Positions 1 to 5,094 of a stretch of 6,468 nt of DNA are shown piece after piece (within the stretch, counting starts at the first letter, position 1; each line of letters starts with the position of its first letter). The stretch comes from RGDT01 sp964630925 (lineage in GTDB: Bacteria; Planctomycetota; Planctomycetia; Gemmatales; Gemmataceae): NCBI GenBank assembly GCA_964630925.1, contig CAZVZK010000286.1, positions 1-6,468 on the forward strand, read 5' to 3'. Under the pieces are notes generated by a model, which made no database searches, had not been told where the DNA came from, and was given only the letters and a program-made list of their open reading frames with translations. Made by a program: the position numbers and the translations under genes.

Positions 1-52
1 TTCCGCTGGCTGTTGCTGGCTGTTTGCTGGCTGTTGCTGGCTGCCAGCTATT
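1..52. repeat. Left copy of a GCTGGCTGTT-unit repeat, inverted with respect to 6288-6339
   Basis: Four tandem units of about 10-11 bases with core GCTGGCTGTT end in a short non-repetitive tail, CCAGCTATT. The reverse complement of 6288-6339 matches this block at 49 of 52 positions (differences at 3, 25 and 44), including the non-repetitive tail, so the two are copies of one element rather than chance simple repeats. The tail region GCTGG-CTG-CCAGC (36-48) can fold into a small hairpin. The repeat runs to the window edge and probably continues upstream. The function is unknown; it could be an intergenic repeat family or a transcript-end structure of an upstream gene. Confidence 0.85.
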
Positions 53-74
53 AGGGCATTTTTCGCTCGCGGAT

Positions 75-103
75 TTGACGCGCCGCGCACGCTGACCTAC
101 TGT
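75..103 (+). promoter_or_regulatory. Candidate sigma70-type promoter for the riboswitch-pilin operon
   Basis: TTGACG at 75-80 matches five of six bases of the -35 consensus. After exactly 17 bases, TACTGT at 98-103 keeps the first, second and last bases of the -10 consensus. Transcription would start near 110, about 70 bases ahead of the riboswitch aptamer, giving a leader of roughly 270 bases before the first pilin. No other promoter-like pair of this quality was seen in the leader. The -10 is weak, so the call rests mainly on the -35, the ideal spacing and the position. Confidence 0.45.
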
Positions 104-179
104 TGTGTCGAACGCGGCTGGACGGATGCCCGCGACGGGCGAGTGGCCCACGCGGAACCAGATCGAGTCAGCCTCTTCA

Positions 180-264
180 TCCTCGAAATGGCAAAACCGC
201 CGCGAGGCGGTGACGCAAAGCCACGGGCCCCTCGCGGGCAGCCAGGCTACCGAAAGGGTGAGGA
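180..264 (+). promoter_or_regulatory. Cyclic di-GMP-I (GEMM-I) riboswitch aptamer
   Basis: The order of conserved elements matches the c-di-GMP-I family. GGC-AAA is at 190-195. The P2 stem ACCGCC/GGCGGT (196-201 with 206-211) is closed by a GNRA loop, GCGA. The invariant GACGCAAAGCC is at 212-222, P3 is closed by GCCC/GGGC (227-230 with 236-239), and the 3' block GGCAGCC...GGCTACCG lies at 237-252. A five-pair P1, TCCTC with GAGGA (180-184 with 260-264), closes the element. By alignment to the Vibrio cholerae Vc2 aptamer, the ligand-specifying G20 position is G190 and the intercalating A47 is A217. This favours c-di-GMP over cyclic AMP-GMP, whose variants carry A at position 20. The element lies about 120 bases upstream of the first Flp pilin, which puts pilus production under second-messenger control. 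Confidence 0.92.
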
Positions 265-380
265 AATCCGGACACGGGCGGTGGAACCCCGAGACGGCTT
301 TCCCATCAGACCGGGGCGAAGAGGCCAATCAGCCACACCATCGGGTGCGGCCGGCCCCAACGCAAAGATGGGAGTTGTCC
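265..380 (+). promoter_or_regulatory. Riboswitch expression platform: hairpin sequestering the flp1 ribosome binding site
   Basis: No hairpin followed by a T-tract is present, so control is more likely translational. TTCCCATC-type bases 300-307 pair with GATGGGAG at 367-374 (seven Watson-Crick pairs plus one G-U). This covers the Shine-Dalgarno GGGAG (370-374), which lies six bases before the ATG. Inside it, GGGG/CCCC (313-316 with 355-358), GGCC/GGCC (323-326 with 349-352) and CACC/GGTG with loop ATCG (336-339 with 344-347) stack into one long stem. GGAAA at 262-266, which overlaps the 3' side of aptamer P1, can alternatively pair with TTTCC at 299-303, part of the anti-SD strand. This gives a plausible switch. 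Pairings were derived by eye without energies. Confidence 0.6.
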
Positions 381-563
381 ATGAGCCACTGCCTCACCTC
401 GCTGTACAAGTTCATCGCCGACGAGAGCGGCCCGACGGCCGTCGAGTACGCCGTCATGCTGGCCCTGATCATCGTGGTCTGCATCACGGCGATCACGACC
501 CTCGGCAACAACGCCAACAACACCTTCAACAACGTCGCCCTCAACGGGGCCGTCGCCTCCTGA
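381..563 (+). CDS. flp: Flp/Fap-type major pilin subunit (first copy)
   Basis: This 60-residue prepilin is the structural subunit of the Tad/Flp fibre. It has a 16-residue leader ending in DES, then G17 followed by PTAVEY. This is the Flp cleavage motif, with Glu at +5 (E22) and Tyr at +6 (Y23) of the mature protein, so CpaA should cut after G17 to leave 43 residues. A hydrophobic helix follows (about 24-41, with one Cys at 34), then an Asn-rich segment and a small tail. The ATG at 381 is chosen because a GGGAG Shine-Dalgarno sits six bases upstream and because it yields the normal length for the family; an in-frame GTG at 105 would add 92 residues running through the riboswitch. It is the first gene after the c-di-GMP riboswitch and is 80 bases ahead of its paralogue. 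Family assignment is secure; which copy is the major pilin is unknown. Confidence 0.95.
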   Translation: MSHCLTSLYKFIADESGPTAVEYAVMLALIIVVCITAITTLGNNANNTFNNVALNGAVAS

Positions 564-565
564 CC

Positions 566-580
566 GGGGCCACGGGCCTC
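566..580 (+). other. Short hairpin after flp1 stop
   Basis: GGGGCC pairs with GGCCTC (566-571 with 575-580, one G-U) around an ACG loop, two bases after the stop codon. It is the weakest of the post-stop hairpins in the cluster and may be fortuitous in such GC-rich DNA. Confidence 0.3.
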
Positions 581-643
581 CACGCCGTCCGACCTCGCCC
601 CGCCGATCCGACAAGACCTGGAACCATCAACGGAGAGATTCGA

Positions 644-823
644 ATGAGCAAGCTCTGGAACGCGGCCGTCAACTTCATCAAGAACGACGACGGCCCGACG
701 GCGGTCGAGTACGCCGTCATGCTGGCCCTCATCATCGTGGTCTGCATCACGGCAATCACCACCCTGGGCACCAACGCCAACAACACCTTCAACTCGGTCG
801 GCAGCACCATCGGCGGCAGCTGA
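644..823 (+). CDS. flp: Flp/Fap-type pilin subunit (second copy)
   Basis: This 59-residue prepilin is a paralogue of the preceding gene. The processing site and helix are identical over residues 17-42 (G17, then PTAVEY, E22 and Y23), so the same peptidase should process it to 42 residues. The leader (MSKLWNAAVNFIKNDD) and the C-terminal tail after NNTFN differ from copy one. The DNA of the shared core (692-793 against 429-530) differs at 6 of 102 positions, five of them synonymous, which points to tandem duplication with strong selection on the protein. GGAGAG at 632-637, six bases before the ATG, is a good Shine-Dalgarno, so this copy can be translated independently of the sequestered site of copy one. 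It probably shares the same transcript. It may be co-assembled with, or replace, the first pilin. Confidence 0.95.
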   Translation: MSKLWNAAVNFIKNDDGPTAVEYAVMLALIIVVCITAITTLGTNANNTFNSVGSTIGGS

Positions 824-830
824 TCCTGAG

Positions 831-852
831 GCCGCCCTCCCCCGAGGGCGGC
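831..852 (+). terminator. Perfect GC-rich hairpin after the pilin pair
   Basis: GCCGCCCTC (831-839) pairs perfectly with GAGGGCGGC (844-852) across a CCCC loop, seven bases after the flp2 stop. No T-tract follows, so it is not a textbook intrinsic terminator. It may act as an attenuator or 3'-end stabiliser that lets pilin mRNA exceed mRNA for the assembly proteins. Confidence 0.5.
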
Positions 853-863
853 TGGCCGCCACG

Positions 864-892
864 CGAGCCGCGGCCAACGAGGCAGCGGCTCG
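864..892 (+). terminator. Second hairpin between flp2 and cpaA
   Basis: CGAGCCGC (864-871) pairs with GCGGCTCG (885-892) over a 13-base loop, followed by CCCCGTTT. It is tandem to the hairpin at 831-852. Together they make a plausible partial terminator between the pilin genes and the machinery genes, though the T-run is only three bases. Confidence 0.4.
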
Positions 893-967
893 CCCCGTTT
901 CTCCCCCTTACGCCCGCCCCCCAGCGGGCCTGAAACGAGCCCCCCGGAAGCCAAAGGAAACGTCCCC

Positions 968-1588
968 ATGTCCTACATCCTCGCGCACTGGCCCCTCTGG
1001 TTCCTCTCCGTGGCCATGATCGTCGCGGCGGTCATCGACGGCTGGAAGCTCAAGGTCCCCAACTGGCTCACCTTCCCGATCATCCTCAGCGGCTGGGCCC
1101 TCGGCCTGTGCCACGACTTCGGCTGGCTCGGCGAGGCCACGGGCGTCGGCGGGATCGGCGCCAGCCTGGCCGGCACCTTCCTCGGCATGATCCTCCTGCT
1201 CCCCCTCTACGCCATCGGCGGCGTCGGCGGCGGCGACGTGAAGATGCAGATGGGCTTCGGCGCCTGGGTCGGCTCCTTCTACGGCATCCGCCAGGTCGAG
1301 AACGTCCACCCCGGCGCCATGTGGATCATCGTCTACGCCTTCGCCCTCGCGGCGGTCATCGGCGGCGTCCTGGCCCTCGGCATGATGTGGTGGCGGGGCG
1401 ACTGGAAGAAGAACCTCGAGAACACCCGCTCCATCCTCGGCGACCTGGTCAACTCGGCCGGCGTCAGCGACGTGGCCGAGAAGGCCGCCAAGCGCAAGCC
1501 CACCCTCCACCTGCTGCCCTACGGCATCCCCCTGTGCATGGGCTTCCTGGCCTACCTGGCCTACCTGCACTGGGGCCACGGCGGCTGA
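968..1588 (+). CDS. cpaA: Prepilin peptidase CpaA/TadV (A24 aspartic protease)
   Basis: This 206-residue polytopic inner-membrane protease removes the leader from Flp prepilins, cutting after the conserved Gly. The two expected aspartates are present: D24, in AVIDGWKLKVPNW (the usual D...K(I/V)PN context), and D90, in GVGGGDVKM, the GxGD motif of the family. Hydrophobic segments lie at about 8-24, 34-49, 63-85, 116-141 and 184-200. The stretch from 142 to 180 (WWRGDWKKNL through EKAAKRK) is a charged insertion, longer than in minimal TadV proteins, that presumably lies in the cytoplasm. LLPYGIPLCMGF near the end matches the usual C-terminal PYG-I motif. The ATG is supported by AGGAA at 955-959, eight bases upstream. 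The gene is placed directly after its two substrates. Confidence 0.93.
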   Translation: MSYILAHWPLWFLSVAMIVAAVIDGWKLKVPNWLTFPIILSGWALGLCHDFGWLGEATGVGGIGASLAGTFLGMILLLPLYAIGGVGGGDVKMQMGFGAWVGSFYGIRQVENVHPGAMWIIVYAFALAAVIGGVLALGMMWWRGDWKKNLENTRSILGDLVNSAGVSDVAEKAAKRKPTLHLLPYGIPLCMGFLAYLAYLHWGHGG

Positions 1589-1829
1589 TCCGCACGGACG
1601 GCCACTCACCGGGGACGCCGCGTCGGCGGCCCCGCGCCCCTGGCAAAACCGGCAAAGCCGGCACTGCCGTTGAAGTCCGCCTCCTCCGCTGGCCGATCTC
1701 ATAAGCGGCGTGGGTGCCCCCGAGAACGGGGCAGGCCACGCCCGGACCAGCCCGAGAAGGCCCTCGACACCGCCGGGGCTATCTCACGGGTCAAAGAGTT
1801 CTACCGACTCTCAACGAGGTCCGATTCCC
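1589..1829 (+). other. cpaA-cpaB intergenic region with three hairpins
   Basis: There is no gene here. Three inverted repeats are visible. (1) 1610-1634, 21 bases after the cpaA stop: CGGGG-A-CGCCG, loop CGT, CGGCG-G-CCCCG, ten pairs with one A-G mismatch. (2) 1649-1661: CCGGC-AAA-GCCGG. (3) 1707-1742: GGCGTGG pairs with CCACGCC and encloses TGCCCC/GGGGCA with a seven-base loop, 13 pairs in total. None is followed by a T-tract. I see no convincing internal promoter; a TTGAAG at 1670 has no well-spaced -10. Confidence 0.55.
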
Positions 1830-2903
1830 ATGAAACCCAAGACGATGATTCTCCTTGTCGTGGCGGTGGGCTGTGGCCTGGGGGCCAGCATCATGACCAG
1901 CCGCCTCCTCGCCGACCGAGGGAAGTCCGCCGAGGCCGAGCCGACCGTCAAGGTCCTCGTCGCCAAGGCCAAGGTGGCCGGCTACCTGCCCATGAAGGAG
2001 CCCGAGAAGCTGTTCGAGCCCAAGGAGTTCCCGGTCAGCCTCGCCCCGAAGCGCCCCGTCAGCGAGGTCGAGCAGCTCAAGGACCAGAAGCTCAACAAGT
2101 CCATCAGTGAGGGGCACATGCTCCTCCAGGATGACGTCCTCACCAAGGAGCAGCAGGACATCACCGCCCTCCTCCAGCCCGGCCAGCGCGCCGTGGCCAT
2201 CAAGGTCAACGCCGAGTCGCTTGTCGGCGGCTTCGTCCTCCCCGGCACGCGGGTGGACGTGATGGCGACCCTCCGCGGCAACGACGCCTCCGGCCGCCTG
2301 CTCCTGCAGAACATGCTCGTCGTCGCCGTGGACCAGAAGTCCGATCCCGACGCCGAGACCAAGACCATCATCGGCCAGACCGTCACCCTCGCCGCCACCC
2401 CCGATGAGGCCGTCGAGCTGAAGCTGGCCCAGTCGTCGGGCGAGCTGAGCCTCCTGTTGAAGGCCCGCGGCGACAACGCCCGCGTCGGCGCCGTCCACAA
2501 GAGGCTCGAGGACATCGGCAAGAACAGCCAGCGTTCCGGCAAGACCGAGGACCCCGGCGCCGTCGCCGTCGGCCCGGTGACCCCGCCCTCGGCCCTGCCC
2601 CTGAAGCCCCTGCCCGACGAGAAGAAGGAGGAGCCGAAGGTCGTCGTGAAGGAGGACCCCAAGCCCGAGCCCGTCCGCGAGCAGCCCAGGAAGAAGCCGC
2701 ACGTCATGCGGATCATCACCGGGGCCAACGTCCAGAAGGTCGAGTTCGACCCCAACAAGGACGACGACGACGACAGCGCCCCGGCCGCCCCGGCCGCCCC
2801 GGCGAAGAAGCCCGACGAGAAGAAGCCGGCCCCGGCGGCCGGCCCCAAGCCCGCCGACGCGGGCGCGGCCGGCCGGGTGGGCCGGACCCGCACCGGCAAG
2901 TGA
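1830..2903 (+). CDS. cpaB: Flp pilus assembly protein CpaB/RcpC
   Basis: This 357-residue protein is the periplasmic partner of the secretin in Tad systems. An N-terminal signal anchor (about 5-27, MILLVVAVGCGLGASIM) is followed by an SAF-like region (about 40-108). The RcpC core (about 115-235) includes QRAVAIKVNAESLVGGFVLP, GTRVDVMATLRG and TVTLAATPDEAVELKLAQ, all characteristic of the family. HVMRIITGANVQKVEFD at 291-307 resembles the usual C-terminal 'RG...V.F' strand of CpaB. The linker before it and the tail after it (about 255-290 and 308-357) are rich in Pro, Lys, Glu and Ala, with an Asp run at 311-315, and look disordered. The ATG at 1830 is chosen because GAGGT precedes it by nine bases and it starts just ahead of the membrane anchor. 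An in-frame GTG at 1710 would add 40 residues with no anchor-like character. Confidence 0.9.
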   Translation: MKPKTMILLVVAVGCGLGASIMTSRLLADRGKSAEAEPTVKVLVAKAKVAGYLPMKEPEKLFEPKEFPVSLAPKRPVSEVEQLKDQKLNKSISEGHMLLQDDVLTKEQQDITALLQPGQRAVAIKVNAESLVGGFVLPGTRVDVMATLRGNDASGRLLLQNMLVVAVDQKSDPDAETKTIIGQTVTLAATPDEAVELKLAQSSGELSLLLKARGDNARVGAVHKRLEDIGKNSQRSGKTEDPGAVAVGPVTPPSALPLKPLPDEKKEEPKVVVKEDPKPEPVREQPRKKPHVMRIITGANVQKVEFDPNKDDDDDSAPAAPAAPAKKPDEKKPAPAAGPKPADAGAAGRVGRTRTGK

Positions 2904-2916
2904 CTTGACTGAAGAA

Positions 2917-2939
2917 CGCCGGGGAACGACGCCCCGGCG
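2917..2939 (+). terminator. Hairpin after cpaB
   Basis: CGCCGGGG (2917-2924) pairs perfectly with CCCCGGCG (2932-2939) over a seven-base loop, 13 bases after the cpaB stop. No T-tract follows. It could be a processing or stability element, or a weak terminator. Confidence 0.45.
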
Positions 2940-2945
2940 GGTGAT

Positions 2946-2979
2946 GGATTCCCAGGCGGGCGCCGGCGGCCCGCCATCC
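2946..2979 (+). other. Second hairpin in the cpaB-cpaC spacer
   Basis: GGCGGGC (2955-2961) pairs with GCCCGCC (2969-2975) over a seven-base loop. GGAT (2946-2949) and ATCC (2976-2979) can extend the base across an internal loop. It stands in tandem with the hairpin at 2917-2939, repeating the double-hairpin arrangement seen after flp2. Confidence 0.4.
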
Positions 2980-3056
2980 TTGGACACCGAGGCGGCACGG
3001 CACGGGGGCTCCCCGAGGCCGCGCCGCCCGAGGTGCTAGTCAGAGAGGGTGAAAGG

Positions 3057-5003
3057 ATGCACCGTACATCTGCGATCGGGGGGGGGGCCTTCGGCTATCC
3101 CCCGCCCGCCCCCCGGCGACTGCCCGGCTTGCTCCTCGGTGGGCTCGCCGTCCTGCTCCTGGGTCTGGCCGGCCCCCCGGCGTGGGGCCAGCTCTGCACG
3201 CCGGAGGTCAAGCCCCTCGTGGTGCTCCTCAACAGCGCCACACGCCTGCAGATGTCCTCGCGCAAGGCCATCCGCACGGTCATCAACCCCAAGGAAACCG
3301 TACTCACCATCCGCACCATCGAACGCGACCCCACCACCGTCCTCCTTGTCGGCGCCGCCCCGGGCATCACCCGCCTCGAGATGGAGGACGTGGACGGCTT
3401 CCGCGAGTCGCGCGAGGTCCTCATCCAGCCCGACCTCGAGTACCTCACGCGCCAGCTCAAGGCCGCCTTCCCCGCCTCCAGCTTCACCATCACACCCATC
3501 GGGCCGACCGGCGTCACCCTCACCGGCTACATCAGCCGCGCCGAGGAGGGCGCCCTCATCGAGCGCGCCGCCGCCCAGCTCGGCTTCCAGGTCACCAATA
3601 ACCTGCGTGTCCACGGCGTTCAGCAGGTTCAGCTCGACGTGGTCATCGCCCGCGTCCGCCGCACCAAGGCCCGCAACTTCGGCTTCTCCTTCCTCCAGAA
3701 CTCCCGCCAGCAGGTCCTCGGCAGCGCCTTCTCCGGCATCCTGCCCACCGTGACCGCCGGCTCCGTCGGCGTCGCCGGGAGCATCCTCCAGCCCGCCCAG
3801 TTCGGCCAGACCATCGTCAGCCAGACCGGCAACGCCAACCTGTTCGGCGGCCTCATCGGCACCAACTACGGCTTCCTCGGCTTCCTCCAGGCGTTGGAGA
3901 ACGAGGGCCTCGCCAAGCTCCTCGCCCAGCCGCGCCTCGTGACGAAGAGCGGGCAGCCGGCCAGCTTCCTCGACGGCGGCGAGCAGGCCGTCCCCGTGCC
4001 CGCGGGCCTCGGCCAGGTCGGCGTGCAGTTCGAGGAGTTCGGCACCCGCCTCAACTTCCTGCCCATCGTGCTGGGCAACGGCCGCATCCACCTGGAGGTC
4101 GAGCCGGAGGTCAGCGTCCTCGACGCCAACGCCGGCGTCGCCATCGCCGGGGCCACGGTGCCCGGACGCGCCACCCAGCGCATCCACACGACGGTGGAGA
4201 TGGAGGCCGGCCAGACCTTCGTCATCGGCGGCCTGATCCAGAAGGCCTCCGGCGGCAACGCCGTCAAGGTTCCCGTCATCGGGCAGATCCCCTTCCTCGG
4301 GGCCGCGTTCAGCCAGAAGAGCATCGTCGACGACGAGACCGAGCTGGTCGTCATGGTCACTCCCCATCTGGTGGACGCCCAGTCGGCCTGCCAGGTGGCG
4401 AAAGTTCTTCCCGGACAGGAATCGCGCAGCCCCGATGATTTTGAGCTATTCTTGGAAGGGCTGCTCGAGGCGCCGCGTGGCCCGAGGGCGGTCTTCCAGG
4501 GCGGCCGGTACGTGCCGGCCCACTTCAACGGGCCGACGGCGGGGCTGATGCCGTGTGCGGGACAGGGCGACGGGCTGCTCCCCTGCAGCAAGACGAAGTT
4601 CGGCGTCGGCAGCCGCCTCGGCGGGCCGGCGTGCGGCACGGCCTGCGGCCCGACGGGGACCTGCGGCCCGACGGGGGCCTGCGGCCCGACGGCCACCCCG
4701 CTGCCCGCGGCGGCTCCGGTGGTGACGACACCGCCGACGCTCACCCCGGCGGCGCCCCCGGCCCCCGTGGCCGGCCCTCTAACGGGGCCCGCGCCGGCCG
4801 TGAAGCCGACGCCCCCGCCGATCCCCCTGTCGCCGCCGCCCCCCACCATCGTGGGCCGGCCGCCGGAGGAGCCGCCGATGGCCCCGCCGCCAGGGGCGGC
4901 CCCGGTCCCCCTGGGCGGGCCGCTGAACGCGGAAACGCCGACGGAAGGCAAGGCGGCGCCCAGGCAGTTGCCGCCCCCGCCGGTGACTGGCGCCCCGCGG
5001 TGA
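3057..5003 (+). CDS. cpaC: Type II/III secretion-like secretin CpaC/RcpA of the Tad pilus
   Basis: This 648-residue outer-membrane secretin forms the ring through which the Flp fibre exits. A signal peptide with an arginine pair, a hydrophobic core (about 22-38, LPGLLLGGLAVLLLGLAG) and a likely cut at AWG-Q (44/45) comes first. The N-terminal domain is about 50-125 (INPKETVLTIRTIERDPTTV) and a BON-like domain about 126-188 (GYISRAEEGALIERAAAQLG). The secretin domain is about 189-440 and ends in VPVIGQIPFLGAAF (405-418) and ELVVMVTPHLVD, the family signature. A further 208 residues follow, unusual for the family: PDDFELFLEGLLEAPRGP, a GGRYVPAHFNGP segment, a Cys repeat (526-545) and a Pro-rich end (about 547-648). 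The ATG at 3057 is preferred over GTG 3033 because GAGG precedes it by eight bases. A run of 10 G lies at codons 8-11. Confidence 0.93.
   Translation: MHRTSAIGGGAFGYPPPAPRRLPGLLLGGLAVLLLGLAGPPAWGQLCTPEVKPLVVLLNSATRLQMSSRKAIRTVINPKETVLTIRTIERDPTTVLLVGAAPGITRLEMEDVDGFRESREVLIQPDLEYLTRQLKAAFPASSFTITPIGPTGVTLTGYISRAEEGALIERAAAQLGFQVTNNLRVHGVQQVQLDVVIARVRRTKARNFGFSFLQNSRQQVLGSAFSGILPTVTAGSVGVAGSILQPAQFGQTIVSQTGNANLFGGLIGTNYGFLGFLQALENEGLAKLLAQPRLVTKSGQPASFLDGGEQAVPVPAGLGQVGVQFEEFGTRLNFLPIVLGNGRIHLEVEPEVSVLDANAGVAIAGATVPGRATQRIHTTVEMEAGQTFVIGGLIQKASGGNAVKVPVIGQIPFLGAAFSQKSIVDDETELVVMVTPHLVDAQSACQVAKVLPGQESRSPDDFELFLEGLLEAPRGPRAVFQGGRYVPAHFNGPTAGLMPCAGQGDGLLPCSKTKFGVGSRLGGPACGTACGPTGTCGPTGACGPTATPLPAAAPVVTTPPTLTPAAPPAPVAGPLTGPAPAVKPTPPPIPLSPPPPTIVGRPPEEPPMAPPPGAAPVPLGGPLNAETPTEGKAAPRQLPPPPVTGAPR
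3078..3087 (+). repeat. Ten-G homopolymer inside cpaC codons 8-11
   Basis: Ten consecutive G lie 21 bases after the chosen start, encoding three Gly and the first base of an Ala codon ahead of the hydrophobic part of the signal peptide. Poly-G tracts of this length are prone to slippage. A one-base change would shift the reading frame and abolish the secretin. It could also be a sequencing-sensitive site. Confidence 0.9.
4641..4694 (+). repeat. Three tandem 18-base repeats encoding CGPTG(T/A)
   Basis: Copies at 4641-4658, 4659-4676 and 4677-4694 share the core CCTGCGGCCCGACGG and differ only at the first base of a copy and in the last two bases of the third. They encode Cys-Gly-Pro-Thr-Gly-Thr/Ala units at residues 529-546 of CpaC, giving cysteines spaced six residues apart (530, 536, 542), with C526 just before. 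The in-frame, near-identical copies point to recent expansion. Confidence 0.85.
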
Positions 5004-5027
5004 GCTAAACTGGACGGAAGATGACCC

Positions 5028-5058
5028 AGGGAGGGGGCGCGACAAGCGGCCCCTCCCT
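5028..5058 (+). terminator. Hairpin between cpaC and cpaE
   Basis: AGGGAGGGG (5028-5036) pairs perfectly with CCCCTCCCT (5050-5058) over a 13-base loop, 24 bases after the cpaC stop and 36 bases before the cpaE start. No T-tract follows. It resembles the other post-stop hairpins of the cluster. Confidence 0.45.
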
Positions 5059-5094
5059 TCCCTACTTCGCGACGACAGCGAGACGGAGCGGACA

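Noticed and set aside
1..52. CRISPR array
   Set aside because: Units of 10-11 bases without unique spacers of 25-40 bases do not fit a CRISPR array.
105..380. N-terminal extension of the first pilin from a GTG at 105
   Set aside because: It would run through the riboswitch aptamer and make a 152-residue pilin; the ATG at 381 has a good SD and gives the normal Flp length.
143..823. A 226-residue reading frame spanning the leader and both pilins
   Set aside because: It is out of frame with flp1 and only reaches the true flp2 frame at its end; the translated middle is Arg/Pro/His-rich, as expected of a GC-rich shadow frame.
1641..1668. Possible second GEMM-like aptamer (GGCAAAACC...GGCAAAGCC) before cpaB
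   Set aside because: It lacks the GACGCAAAGCC core and the 3' GGTTACC-like block; it is only a small hairpin with similar bases.
2904..2932. Promoter starting at TTGACT after cpaB
   Set aside because: No -10-like hexamer lies 16-18 bases downstream; that region is occupied by a GC-rich hairpin.
3033..3056. GTG start for cpaC at 3033
   Set aside because: It lacks a properly spaced SD, while the ATG at 3057 has GAGG eight bases upstream and gives a normal signal peptide.
908..4367. Long minus-strand reading frames opposite cpaA, cpaB and cpaC
   Set aside because: Their translations are low-complexity Gly/Ala/Asp/Leu or Arg/Pro sequence mirroring the third-position GC bias of the + strand genes; no SD or family motif was seen.
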